Below, in pieces: positions 26,919 through 35,127 of a stretch of 64,000 nt of DNA. The translations under genes were made by a program, and so were the position numbers. Each line of letters begins with the position of its first letter. Within the stretch, counting starts at the first letter, position 1. The DNA comes from Paenibacillus artemisiicola (GTDB lineage: Bacteria > Bacillota > Bacilli > Paenibacillales > Paenibacillaceae). The DNA lies in the NCBI RefSeq assembly GCF_017652985.1, contig NZ_JAGGDJ010000001.1, positions 310,001 through 374,000 on the forward strand, given 5' to 3'. The notes under the pieces were generated by a model. It saw only the letters and a list, made by a program, of their open reading frames with translations. It made no database searches and had not been told where the DNA came from.

Positions 26919-28187
26919 ATGAAGCGATCCTTCGTTCGCGTGGAACCGGATTCCCACTTTCCGATTCAGAATCTCCCTTACGGCGTGTTCCGCCCGCGCG
27001 GCGGGGGGCCGCCGCGGGTCGGCGTCGCGATCGGCGGCGAGGTGCTCGACCTGGACGCGCTCGACCGGGCGGGCTGCTTCGCCCCTGCCGCCGCCTCCGG
27101 GCGAGGCGTCTTCGCGCAGCCTTCGCTGAACCGCTTCCTGGCGCTCGGCCGCCCGGCGTGGCGGCAGGTGCGCGAGACGATCTCGCGCCTGCTGGACGCG
27201 GACGAACCGGCGCTGCGGGATAACGAAGCGCTGCGCGCGGCGGCGCTGCGCCCGCTGCGCGAGGTCGAGCTGCTGCTGCCCGCCGAGGTCGGCGATTACA
27301 CGGATTTTTACGCCTCGCGGGCGCACGCGGAGCATGTCGGGACGCTGTTCCGCGGCAAGGACAACGCGCTCATGCCGAATTGGCTGCATTTGCCCGTCGG
27401 CTACCATGGCCGGTCGAGCTCCTTGATCGCCGGCGGGACGGACGTGCGCCGCCCGAACGGTCAATTGAAGCCGCCGGACGCGGAGGCGCCGCGCTTCGGC
27501 CCGAGCCGCCAGCTGGACTTCGAGCTGGAGGCGGGCTGGCTGATCGGGACGGGGAACGGGCAGGGACGGCCGATTGCGGTCGCGGACGCCGAAGATCATC
27601 TGTTCGGGCTTACGCTCGTCAACGACTGGAGCGCGCGGGACATCCAGGCCTGGGAATACCAGCCGCTCGGGCCGTTCCTCGGCAAAAGCTTCGCCACCTC
27701 CGTCTCGCCCTGGGTCGTGCCGCTCGAGGCGCTCGCGCCGTTCCGCGTCCCGGCCGGCAAGCAGGAGCCGGAGCCGCTCCCGTACCTGCGGAGCCCGTCG
27801 CCGGAGACGTTCGACATCCGGCTCGAGGCCTACCTGCAGGGCGGCGCCATGGCACGGCCGGAGCGGATCGCGGCGAGCAGCTACCGCGAGCTGTACTGGA
27901 CGATCGCGCAGCAGATCGCGCATCACACGTCCGGCGGCTGCAATCTGCGTCCCGGCGATTTGCTCGCCTCCGGCACGATCAGCGGGGCGGCGAAGGGCGC
28001 GCGCGGCTGCATGCTGGAGCTGACGCGGCGCGGCGCGGAGCCGCTGCGCCTCGGCGGGGGCGTGACGCGCGCGTGGCTCGAGGACGGCGACCTCGTCATC
28101 CTGACCGGCTGGTGCCAGGGCGACGGCTACCGCGTCGGCTTCGGCGAGCTCGCGGGACGGGTGTTGCCGGCGCTCCCGTACCCTTGA
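26919..28187 (+). CDS. fahA: Fumarylacetoacetase
   Basis: Hydrolyses fumarylacetoacetate to fumarate and acetoacetate, the last step of the homogentisate pathway. Signature segments are PVGYHGRSSSLI, GPSRQLDFELE (metal-binding acidic residues), FGLTLVNDWSARDIQAWEY, PLGPFLGKSFATSVSPWVV, and GCNLRPGDLLASGTISG. Length is 422 aa, as expected for eukaryote-like FAH. It starts 4 bp after the upstream gene, with GGAGCTGAG overlapping that gene's end as ribosome site. Confidence 0.97.
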   Translation: MKRSFVRVEPDSHFPIQNLPYGVFRPRGGGPPRVGVAIGGEVLDLDALDRAGCFAPAAASGRGVFAQPSLNRFLALGRPAWRQVRETISRLLDADEPALRDNEALRAAALRPLREVELLLPAEVGDYTDFYASRAHAEHVGTLFRGKDNALMPNWLHLPVGYHGRSSSLIAGGTDVRRPNGQLKPPDAEAPRFGPSRQLDFELEAGWLIGTGNGQGRPIAVADAEDHLFGLTLVNDWSARDIQAWEYQPLGPFLGKSFATSVSPWVVPLEALAPFRVPAGKQEPEPLPYLRSPSPETFDIRLEAYLQGGAMARPERIAASSYRELYWTIAQQIAHHTSGGCNLRPGDLLASGTISGAAKGARGCMLELTRRGAEPLRLGGGVTRAWLEDGDLVILTGWCQGDGYRVGFGELAGRVLPALPYP

Positions 28188-28221
28188 CCGGCGGCCGCAA
28201 CCAGAAGAGGGAGGGAACGAC

Positions 28222-29937
28222 ATGACGAACATTCCGCCGCACTTGGCCCCGTACGTCGCCGAGCAGCGATACGACCGGTACACGCCGGTCGATCATGCCG
28301 TCTGGCGGTACGTGATGCGCCAGAACCGCCGCGCCTTGCGCGGGAAGGCGCACGACGCGTACGTGAACGGGCTGGCGCTCTCCGGCATCGGCACGGAGCG
28401 CATCCCCCGCGTATCGGAGATGAACGACTGCCTCGCGCGGATCGGCTGGGGAGCGGCGATCGTGAACGGCCTGATTCCGGGCGCCGTCTTCTACGAGCTG
28501 CTGGCGACCGGCATTCTGCCGATCGCGGCCGAGATCCGCAAGCTGTCGAACATCGCGTATACGCCCGCGCCGGACATCCTGCACGAGGCGGCCGGCCACG
28601 CCCCGATCCTGTTCGATCCGGACTACCGGTCCTACGTGCGGGAAATCGGGGCGATCGGCGCCAAGGCGTTCTCCTCGCAAGCCAAGGGCGCCGCGTTCGA
28701 GGCGCTGCGGCGGCTGACGATCGTCATGGAGGATCCGGCCTCGACGGCGGAAGAGCGGGAGGCCGCCAAGCGGGACGCGGAAGAGAAGCAGGCCGCGGCC
28801 GCCGAAATGACGGAGGCGGAGAAGGTGTCCCGGCTGTTCTGGGCCACGGTGGAGTACGGCCTGGTCGGCGACCTCGCCGATCCCAAGATCTACGGCGCCG
28901 GCTTGCTCTCGTCCGTGGCCGAGAGCAAGCACTGTTTCACGGACGCGGTCGCGAAGCTGCCGTATTCCGTCGAAGCGTGCGCGGCGAGCCCGAAAATCGT
29001 CACCGAAATGCAGTCGAAGCTGTTCGTTTGCAAAAATTTCGACGAATTGAAGGAAGGCGCGCGGTCCATGGCGAATACGATGGCATTCCGGATCGGGGGC
29101 ACGCCGAGCCTGGAGACGGCGAAGCGGTCCGGCGGCATCGCCACGTTCGAATTCGATTCCGGCCTCGGAGTGACGGGCGTCGTCGCGTCGATCGTCAAGA
29201 ACAAGGACGGCGAAGCGGTCTACGTGAACACCGCCGGCGAGACGGCGCTGTCCGCGCGCGGCCGGCAGCTGCCGGGACACGGCCGGGAGCGGCACCCGCG
29301 CGGCTTCGGCACGCCGATCGGCCGGCTGCTCGGGAACGTCGCGCTGGAAGCCTGCGGCGCCGACGCGCTGGCGGAGCTCGGCATCGCGGAAGGACGCGAC
29401 GCGCGGCTGGCGTTCGAAAGCGGCGTAAGCGTTTGCGGGCGCGTGGCGGGCATCCTGCGCGACGAGCGGCACGTGCTGCTCGTTTCCTTCGAGGCCTGCA
29501 CCGTCGCGCTGGACGGCCGCGAGCTGTTTCGCCCCGAATGGGGAACGTACGATATGGCGGCCGGCTCGCGCATCGCGACCGCTTATCCCGGCGCCGCGGA
29601 CCCGGTCGCTTACTTCGGCGCGCCGCCGCCCCGGGCGGCTCCCGCGGACGAACCGCCGCCGCCGACCGAATTGGAAGCGCTCTACGGAACGGTCGCGCGC
29701 CTTCGGTCGGAGGGCGGATCGGGCGTCGTCCGCGCGGAGGCGCTGCGGGAGGTCCATCGCGGACTGGACCGCGCGTTCTCCCGGGACTGGCTGCTTCGGC
29801 TGGAGCTGCTGGAGCTCGCCGTGTCCGCCCCCGAACTCCGCGACATGGAAGCGATCCTTCGCGCGCAATTGGATGCGCTCGCGGAGCACGCTTCCGTCGC
29901 GAACCTCATCCGCGACGGCCTCGCCGTTCTGGCCTGA
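28222..29937 (+). CDS. phhA: Aromatic amino acid hydroxylase (phenylalanine 4-monooxygenase)
   Basis: Pterin-dependent iron enzyme converting phenylalanine to tyrosine, feeding the operon. The iron ligands are His121 and His126 in LHEAAGH, and Glu211 in ATVEYGL. The catalytic domain occupies ~1-330. A C-terminal extension of about 240 residues makes the protein 571 aa, longer than proteobacterial PhhA (~260-300 aa) but like the long form I recall from Bacillus. The extension ends in a helical Arg/Leu/Glu-rich region (~480-571). AAGAGGGAGGG at 28203-28213 supports the ATG. Last gene of the operon; the 286-bp gap after it is GC-rich, with no clear terminator. Confidence 0.94.
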   Translation: MTNIPPHLAPYVAEQRYDRYTPVDHAVWRYVMRQNRRALRGKAHDAYVNGLALSGIGTERIPRVSEMNDCLARIGWGAAIVNGLIPGAVFYELLATGILPIAAEIRKLSNIAYTPAPDILHEAAGHAPILFDPDYRSYVREIGAIGAKAFSSQAKGAAFEALRRLTIVMEDPASTAEEREAAKRDAEEKQAAAAEMTEAEKVSRLFWATVEYGLVGDLADPKIYGAGLLSSVAESKHCFTDAVAKLPYSVEACAASPKIVTEMQSKLFVCKNFDELKEGARSMANTMAFRIGGTPSLETAKRSGGIATFEFDSGLGVTGVVASIVKNKDGEAVYVNTAGETALSARGRQLPGHGRERHPRGFGTPIGRLLGNVALEACGADALAELGIAEGRDARLAFESGVSVCGRVAGILRDERHVLLVSFEACTVALDGRELFRPEWGTYDMAAGSRIATAYPGAADPVAYFGAPPPRAAPADEPPPPTELEALYGTVARLRSEGGSGVVRAEALREVHRGLDRAFSRDWLLRLELLELAVSAPELRDMEAILRAQLDALAEHASVANLIRDGLAVLA

Positions 29938-30223
29938 TCCACCGCCGCGGTACTGACTGCGCATGTTCGTCCCCGGCCGGACATACCTATGGGAAGAGGG
30001 ACGTCCGAACGGTCCGGCCGCGCGCGAACGGCGCGCGCCCGGACAAGGGCGCGCCGCCCGGCCAAGCCGGACAAGCCTTGGCGAAGCGGCTATCCGCCGC
30101 CGCGGCCGCCCGCCGCCTCGCAAGCCACGTAAGCCATGCAAACCGCGCAACGCACGCAAGCATCCGCATCCGCATCCCCGGAATACGCGGGGCGGAACCA
30201 TTATGACAGTGGGAGTGATCGCC

Positions 30224-31006
30224 ATGCAAACGATGGGATTGCAAGGAAAGAACGCGCTTGTTACCGGTTCGAGCCGAGGGCTCGGCAAGCAGTACGCGCT
30301 GGATTTGGCCCGCGCCGGCGCCAACGTGATCGTGCACGACGTCCGCGACAGCTCGGCGGCGGAATTCAACGAGGCGCCGTCCGGCCGCGCGGTGGCCGAA
30401 GAGCTGCGCGCGTTCGGCGTGCGCTCGGCCTTCGTCGCCGCCGATCTGGCCGATCCGGCGCAGGCGGAGCGGCTCGTCAACGAAGCGATCCGGGAGCTCG
30501 GCTCGCTCGACATCGTCGTCAACAACGCCGGCGGCGACATCGGCTTCAATACGCCTCGCCCGGACCCGAACGACGCCATCGACATCTCCGTGGAGGACAT
30601 CCGCTCGGTCGTCGAGCGGAACCTGCTGTCCGCGATGTACGTCTGCAAATTCGCCGGCGCGCACATGCGGGAACGCCGCTCGGGCAAAATCGTGAACGTC
30701 GGCTCGGTCGCGGGCCACGTGCCGGTCACGGCCGGGCTGATCTACGCCGCCGCCAAGACCGGCGTCTCGTCGTACACGAGAAGCCTCGCGGAGCAGCTGC
30801 GCCCGTTCGACGTCAACGTGAACTGCATTTCGCCGGCGCCGACCTTCACCGGCCGCTTCCTCGCGACGCGGACCGTGAAGAGCGAGGAAGGGAAATCCCG
30901 GCTGCAGCGCATCGCCCAGCCCGAGGACATGTCGAACATCGTGCTCTTCCTGTGCGGAAGCGCTTCCGACGCCATGACCGGCGAGACGCTCGTTTGCTGG
31001 AAATGA
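30224..31006 (+). CDS. SDR family oxidoreductase (3-oxoacyl-ACP-reductase-like)
   Basis: Short-chain dehydrogenase, 260 aa from ATG 30224 (GGGAG at 30211-30215 lies 8 nt upstream; ATG 30203 is in frame but lacks a ribosome site). The cofactor motif is TGSSRGLG, then NNAGG and the catalytic YAAAK. It lies 37 bp before a YjhG-type dehydratase gene, with a second SDR gene after it, so a sugar or sugar-lactone dehydrogenase role is more likely than fatty-acid synthesis. Confidence 0.91.
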   Translation: MQTMGLQGKNALVTGSSRGLGKQYALDLARAGANVIVHDVRDSSAAEFNEAPSGRAVAEELRAFGVRSAFVAADLADPAQAERLVNEAIRELGSLDIVVNNAGGDIGFNTPRPDPNDAIDISVEDIRSVVERNLLSAMYVCKFAGAHMRERRSGKIVNVGSVAGHVPVTAGLIYAAAKTGVSSYTRSLAEQLRPFDVNVNCISPAPTFTGRFLATRTVKSEEGKSRLQRIAQPEDMSNIVLFLCGSASDAMTGETLVCWK

Positions 31007-31043
31007 CGATCGCGACATCACGGGAGAGCGGGGGAAGCCAACG

Positions 31044-33041
31044 ATGAACGAAGAGTTTCGCGCCATCATGGGACCGGAGGCATCCGGCCTGTACGACATC
31101 CATACCCACGCGGCGGGGCCGGAAGGCAAGCTGCCGCTTACGGCGGACATGCTGACGGAGCTGCCCTCCGGGGACCTGTTCGGCCTGAGCCAGAACGTCG
31201 GCATGGGCTGGAAGCCGGACCGGCTGCTGGGCAAGCAAATTCTGATCTTGAGCACGCAGGGCGGCATCCGCGCCGAAGACGGCACGCCGGTCGCCCTCGG
31301 CTTCCATACCGGCCATTGGGAGGTCGGGCTGCTCGCGCGGGAAGCGGCGCGCGAGACGGCCGCGCTCGGCGGCGTGCCGTTCGCGGCCGCGGTCAGCGAT
31401 CCGTGCGACGGCCGGTCGCAGGGGACGACGGGCATGTTCGATTCGCTGCCGTACCGCAACGACGCGGCGATCGTCTTCCGGCGGCTCGTCCGGTCGCTGC
31501 CCACTCGCAAGGGCGTCATCGGCATCGGCACCTGCGACAAAGGGCTGCCCGCCATGATGATCGCCCTCGCGGGCATGCGCGACCTGCCGACGATCGTCGT
31601 CCCGGGCGGCGTGACGCTGCCGCCGACGGACGGCGAGGACGCGGCCAAGATCCAGACGATCGGGGCGCGGTACGCGCACGGCCAGATCTCGCTCGAAGAA
31701 GCGGCCGATCTGGGCTGCCGCGCCTGCGCGACGCCGGGCGGGGGCTGCCAGTTCCTCGGCACGGCGGCGTCGGCCCAGGTCGTCGCGGAGGCGCTCGGCA
31801 TGTCGCTGCCGCATGCGGCGCTGGCACCGTCCGGCCAGCCGATCTGGCTCGAGCTCGCGCGGCAGTCGGCCCGGGCGATCCAGCGGATGGCGGCCGCGGG
31901 CACGATGACGCGGGACATCGTCACGGACGCCGCCTTGGAGAACGCGATGGCGGTGTACGCGGCGTTCGGCGGCTCGACGAATCTGCTGCTGCACATCCCG
32001 GCGATCGCGCACGCGGCGGGCCTCCGGATTCCCGACGTCGGGGACTGGACCCGCGTGAACAAGGCGGTGCCGCGGCTCGTCAGCGTGCTGCCGAACGGCC
32101 CGGAATACCACCCCACGGTGCGCGTGTTCATGGCCGGCGGGGTCCCCGAAGTCATGCTCCATCTGCGCAAGCTCGGGCTGCTGAACCTGAACGCGCGGAC
32201 CGTCTCCGGCGAGACGCTCGGCGCCGTCCTCGATTGGTGGCAGGATTCCGAGCGGCGCCATGAGGTCCGCAAGCGGCTGCTGGCCGTCGACGGCATCGAT
32301 CCGGACCGGGTCATCCTGCCGCCGGCGCAGGCGGCCGCACGGGGGCTTACGTCCACGGTCGCGTTCCCGGTCGGCAATTTGGCGCCGGAGGGCTCCGTCA
32401 TCAAGTCGACGGCGATCGACCCCGACGTCGTCGGCGCGGACGGCGTCTACCGCCACGTCGGACAAGCCAAGGTGTTCACGTCCGAGAAGGCGGCGGTGAA
32501 GGCGATCAAGGACGGCGCCATCCGGGAGGGCGACATTCTCGCGCTGATCGGCAGAGGCCCGTCGGGGACCGGCATGGAGGAAACGTACCAGCTGACCTCC
32601 GCGTTGAAGCATCTGCCGTTCGGCAAGCACGTGACGCTGATCACGGACGCGCGCTTCTCGGGCGTCTCCACCGGCGCCTGCATCGGCCATGTCGGGCCTG
32701 AAGCATTGGCCGGCGGCCCGATCGGCAAATTGCGGGACGGCGACTGGATCGACGTCCGGATCGACCGCAACGCGCTGGAGGGCAGCCTTGATTTCGTCGG
32801 CGAAGGCGAGGCGCGCTTCGCGCCGGACGTCGGGGCGGCGATTCTGGCCGCGCGACCGCCGCATCCGGGCTTGGCCGCGGACCCGGCGCTGCCGGACGAC
32901 ACCCGGCTGTGGGCGGCGCTGCAAGCCGCGAGCGGGGGTACGTGGCGCGGAAGCGTCTATGACGCGGACCGGATTATCGAAACGCTGCAGGCGGGCATGG
33001 CGGCTCTGGCTAGCGGCAAGGAGAGGGGAACGAAAGCATGA
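31044..33041 (+). CDS. yjhG: YjhG/YagF family sugar-acid dehydratase (D-xylonate dehydratase type)
   Basis: Iron-sulfur dehydratase of the IlvD/Edd superfamily, 665 aa. It matches the YjhG/YagF branch over its whole length: [18 protein letters not shown] at the N-terminus, [58 protein letters not shown], and a C-terminal [17 protein letters not shown]. Three cysteine-bearing motifs would hold the cluster. The family dehydrates D-xylonate to 2-keto-3-deoxyxylonate in a non-phosphorylating pathway. It is flanked by two SDR genes, overlapping the second by 4 bp. No aldolase or kinase for the product is adjacent. Confidence 0.93.
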   Translation: MNEEFRAIMGPEASGLYDIHTHAAGPEGKLPLTADMLTELPSGDLFGLSQNVGMGWKPDRLLGKQILILSTQGGIRAEDGTPVALGFHTGHWEVGLLAREAARETAALGGVPFAAAVSDPCDGRSQGTTGMFDSLPYRNDAAIVFRRLVRSLPTRKGVIGIGTCDKGLPAMMIALAGMRDLPTIVVPGGVTLPPTDGEDAAKIQTIGARYAHGQISLEEAADLGCRACATPGGGCQFLGTAASAQVVAEALGMSLPHAALAPSGQPIWLELARQSARAIQRMAAAGTMTRDIVTDAALENAMAVYAAFGGSTNLLLHIPAIAHAAGLRIPDVGDWTRVNKAVPRLVSVLPNGPEYHPTVRVFMAGGVPEVMLHLRKLGLLNLNARTVSGETLGAVLDWWQDSERRHEVRKRLLAVDGIDPDRVILPPAQAAARGLTSTVAFPVGNLAPEGSVIKSTAIDPDVVGADGVYRHVGQAKVFTSEKAAVKAIKDGAIREGDILALIGRGPSGTGMEETYQLTSALKHLPFGKHVTLITDARFSGVSTGACIGHVGPEALAGGPIGKLRDGDWIDVRIDRNALEGSLDFVGEGEARFAPDVGAAILAARPPHPGLAADPALPDDTRLWAALQAASGGTWRGSVYDADRIIETLQAGMAALASGKERGTKA

Positions 33042-33808
33042 GGAAACGGCTGGAAGGCAAAGTGATCGTCGTGACCGGCGGCACGCGGGGCATCGGCAAG
33101 GGCATCGCGCTGATGTGCGCGGCCGAAGGAGCCCGTGTGGCCGTGAGCGGCCGCAACGAGCAGGAAGGAAGCGACGTCGTCCGGCAGATCGCCGAGAACG
33201 GCGGACCGGAAGCGAAGTTCATCGCGAAGGACATCAGCGGCGAGACGGGCTGCCGGGAGCTGATGGAGGAGGCGGCCGCGCATTTCGGCCGGATCGACGG
33301 GCTTGTCAACAACGCCGGCGTCTTCCCGCGGGGCAGCGTGCTCGATACGACGGAGGAGCTGTTCGATTTTATATTCGACGTCAACATCAAGGGCGCGTTC
33401 TTCTGCTCGCAGTACGCGATGAAGGAGATGCTGAAGACCGGCGGCGGGTCCATCGTGCAGATCGGCTCGACGAACGGCTTCAAGGGGGCGAAGGAGCTTG
33501 CGGCGTACGCCTGCTCGAAGGGCGCTCTGCGAACGCTGAACCGGAATATCGCGGCCCATTACGCGAGGGACGGCATCCGCTCCAATTGGGTGACCGTCGG
33601 CTGGGTGCCTTCGGAAGGGGAAGTGGAGCTGCACGGGAAGAACGGGCTGCAGGTCGAAGACTTGCACGAGATGGCGGCGGTCCGCATTCCGACCGGCCGG
33701 ATGCAGACGCCCGAAGACATGGCTTACGGCGTCGTCTATCTGCTGTCGGACGAATCGAGCCAGGTCACGGGCACGGAGCTGGCCATCAACGGCGGGCTGG
33801 GCTTGTAG
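33038..33808 (+). CDS. SDR family oxidoreductase
   Basis: Short-chain dehydrogenase of 256 aa, overlapping the dehydratase by ATGA and so translationally coupled. Motifs: [12 protein letters not shown], catalytic YACSK, and a C-terminal [14 protein letters not shown] typical of classical SDRs. Probably oxidises the sugar or reduces a keto-deoxy intermediate of the pathway started by its neighbours. GGAGAGGGG at 33020-33028 is the ribosome site. Confidence 0.93.
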   Translation: MRKRLEGKVIVVTGGTRGIGKGIALMCAAEGARVAVSGRNEQEGSDVVRQIAENGGPEAKFIAKDISGETGCRELMEEAAAHFGRIDGLVNNAGVFPRGSVLDTTEELFDFIFDVNIKGAFFCSQYAMKEMLKTGGGSIVQIGSTNGFKGAKELAAYACSKGALRTLNRNIAAHYARDGIRSNWVTVGWVPSEGEVELHGKNGLQVEDLHEMAAVRIPTGRMQTPEDMAYGVVYLLSDESSQVTGTELAINGGLGL

Positions 33809-33843
33809 CCAGGGGGACATCCGACCGGGACGTTCCTCGGACC

Positions 33844-33902
33844 TATGCGCCGGATCTCTATCCATATGCCGGCTCTCTGTCCATATGTCGGCTCTCTGTC
33901 CA
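33844..33902. repeat. 19-bp tandem repeat, about three copies
   Basis: TATGCCGGCTCTCTGTCCA (33865-33883) and TATGTCGGCTCTCTGTCCA (33884-33902) follow a degenerate 21-bp copy at 33844-33864. It lies between the SDR stop and the terminator. Confidence 0.85.
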
Positions 33903-33910
33903 TACGCGCA

Positions 33911-33943
33911 AAAAAACCGCCCGCGGAAACGCGGGCGGTTTTT
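33911..33943. terminator. Bidirectional terminator
   Basis: A6-CCGCCCGC (33911-33924), loop GGAAAC, GCGGGCGG-T5 (33931-33943). It ends the SDR operon and the convergent small membrane protein gene. Confidence 0.93.
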
Positions 33944-33953
33944 GTATGGGCGA

Positions 33954-34154
33954 TTAGCGGGCGATCAGCCAAATGACCAAAATCCAAAACGGCATGACGG
34001 CCAGCGCGCCGTTGAACAGGCCGAACTTGAAATTGTTTCCGTCTTCCTTCGCGTCGAATTCGGATGCGGCCGGTGCCGCGGGCATGGACTCGTGCATCTT
34101 CGTGCCTACGCCCAGCAGCGCGGCGTCGGCGGTTTTACGTTGCATCCCTTTCAT
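33954..34154 (-). CDS. Small single-pass membrane protein, unknown function
   Basis: 66-aa protein: a soluble N-terminal ~40 residues rich in Ala/Glu/Asp, then one hydrophobic helix near the C-terminus (FGLFNGALAVMPFWILVIWLIAR). The ATG at 34154 is selected by GAGAAGGG 6 nt upstream. It is followed at once by the bidirectional terminator and preceded by a 22-bp inverted repeat (34180-34201) that could regulate it. I do not recognise the family. Confidence 0.75.
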   Translation of the reverse strand: MKGMQRKTADAALLGVGTKMHESMPAAPAASEFDAKEDGNNFKFGLFNGALAVMPFWILVIWLIAR

Positions 34155-34179
34155 AAGCAACCCTTCTCTCCTGGTTCCT

Positions 34180-34201
34180 TTGCATGACCATCGTCATGCA
34201 A
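34180..34201. promoter_or_regulatory. 22-bp inverted repeat between divergent small genes
   Basis: TTGCATGA (34180-34187), 6-nt spacer, TCATGCAA (34194-34201): perfect 8-bp arms. It lies 26 bp upstream of the minus-strand membrane protein start and 41 bp upstream of the plus-strand 39-aa frame. An operator is likely; an RNA hairpin is possible. Confidence 0.55.
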
Positions 34202-34241
34202 GCTAGTCGTTATTGGTTATATCGGTAGCGAGGAGATAGGA

Positions 34242-34361
34242 ATGAAGACCTTTCTAAAATATTTTTTCGCGCGTAACCTAGGCCTTCCATACGGCGACGA
34301 AAGCCCTTTCGCTAATCCCGGAACCGGGTCGGACGAACGCATTCCCGGTCCCGCAGGATAG
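34242..34361 (+). CDS. Candidate 39-aa small protein
   Basis: Short frame from ATG 34242 to TAG 34359-34361, with AGGAGATAGG just upstream. The product has a basic, aromatic amphipathic start (MKTFLKYFFARNLGLP), then a Gly/Pro/acidic tail (NPGTGSDERIPGP). Composition and ribosome site suggest it is real, but there is no homology evidence. It is divergent from the small membrane protein across the 22-bp inverted repeat. The following 34362-34583 stretch shows nothing else clear. Confidence 0.45.
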   Translation: MKTFLKYFFARNLGLPYGDESPFANPGTGSDERIPGPAG

Positions 34362-34583
34362 GCGGTTCACTTTCTTTTCTTTACACGCGCGGACGCCGCG
34401 TTTAATCGTTTTCGCCGTCAACGGCTTCTACGGCGGCTCGCGCAGGAACGCAAGGTCCGGAAGCACCGGGGCTAAAAGTCCGTTCCTTCGTACTGTATGA
34501 TACGTCGCCGCATTCGATTCGGCTCCAAACGTTCCGGAGGCGAATTCGTCGAAGGGCATTCGGCCGCTCCGCCTCGCTGACGC

Positions 34584-34612
34584 TGTACATTTCGCGGACG
34601 AGCCCGTACAAT
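34584..34612 (+). promoter_or_regulatory. Candidate sigma-A promoter
   Basis: TGTACA (34584-34589), 17-bp spacer, TACAAT (34607-34612), 41 bp before the ATG of the 46-aa gene. Confidence 0.55.
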
Positions 34613-34653
34613 CACGATGAACCGCATCATCCGACGCAGAGGAGGGAACCGGG

Positions 34654-34794
34654 CATGCGATCCGAGGATCAAGTCAAAGCGAAACTGCATCAGCTGAAGC
34701 GGTTGCAGCAATCCGCCGATTCCGAAGCCGTCCGCATTCAAATCGAAATGCTGGAATGGGTGCTGAATCAGCCGACCGGCAGCTACCACGAATA
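34654..34794 (+). CDS. Small helical protein, 46 aa
   Basis: Begins at ATG 34654 after AGAGGAGGG (34638-34645) and ends at TAA 34792-34794. The charged, helical sequence (KAKLHQLKRLQQSADSEAVRIQ, ending MLEWVLN) looks like a two-helix hairpin or coiled coil. It has its own promoter upstream and hairpin downstream, so it is a monocistronic small gene. Function unknown. Confidence 0.7.
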
Positions 34795-34820
34795 ACCGCG
34801 CGCGCAAGCGCGCCCGCGGG

Positions 34821-34849
34821 CAGGCCGCCGAATCTTCGGCGGCCTGTTT
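34821..34849 (+). terminator. Terminator-like hairpin after the 46-aa gene
   Basis: CAGGCCGCCGA (34821-34831) pairs with TCGGCGGCCTG (34836-34846), followed by only three T. Stable stem, weak tail. Confidence 0.6.
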
Positions 34850-34949
34850 CGCGCTCGGGGCGGCGCATGCAACTTTTGGCGGACGGATTTCGTCATGGTT
34901 GCGTCAGGGCGGGCAGGAGCGCGGCCAAGCACGCGTAGTTCCCTCGTTC

Positions 34950-34968
34950 GTACCGCTTGGTGCGGTAC
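34950..34968. other. Inverted repeat in the leader region of the PKD protein gene
   Basis: GTACCGC (34950-34956), 5-nt spacer, GCGGTAC (34962-34968). In the 34795-35127 gap, which otherwise holds the hairpin at 34821 and an AT-rich stretch near 34980-35045 where a promoter may lie. Possible operator. Confidence 0.35.
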
Positions 34969-35127
34969 CGTTTGCGCACGGAAATGTGTCCAAAGGATGA
35001 AATAATTCCATATTTTCGCAACATTTACATTCCATGTGCGTTAAACAAGGGGAAGCAGCCGCAAGGACTGCCCGAACGGGACGCGGACGCGTTCGACACA
35101 GAAGAGAGAGAGAAGGGAAGACGTGGC

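Noticed and set aside
34957..35127. Longer N-terminus for the PKD protein starting at 34957
   Set aside because: The extra residues precede a clear signal peptide, and the ribosome site belongs to ATG 35128.
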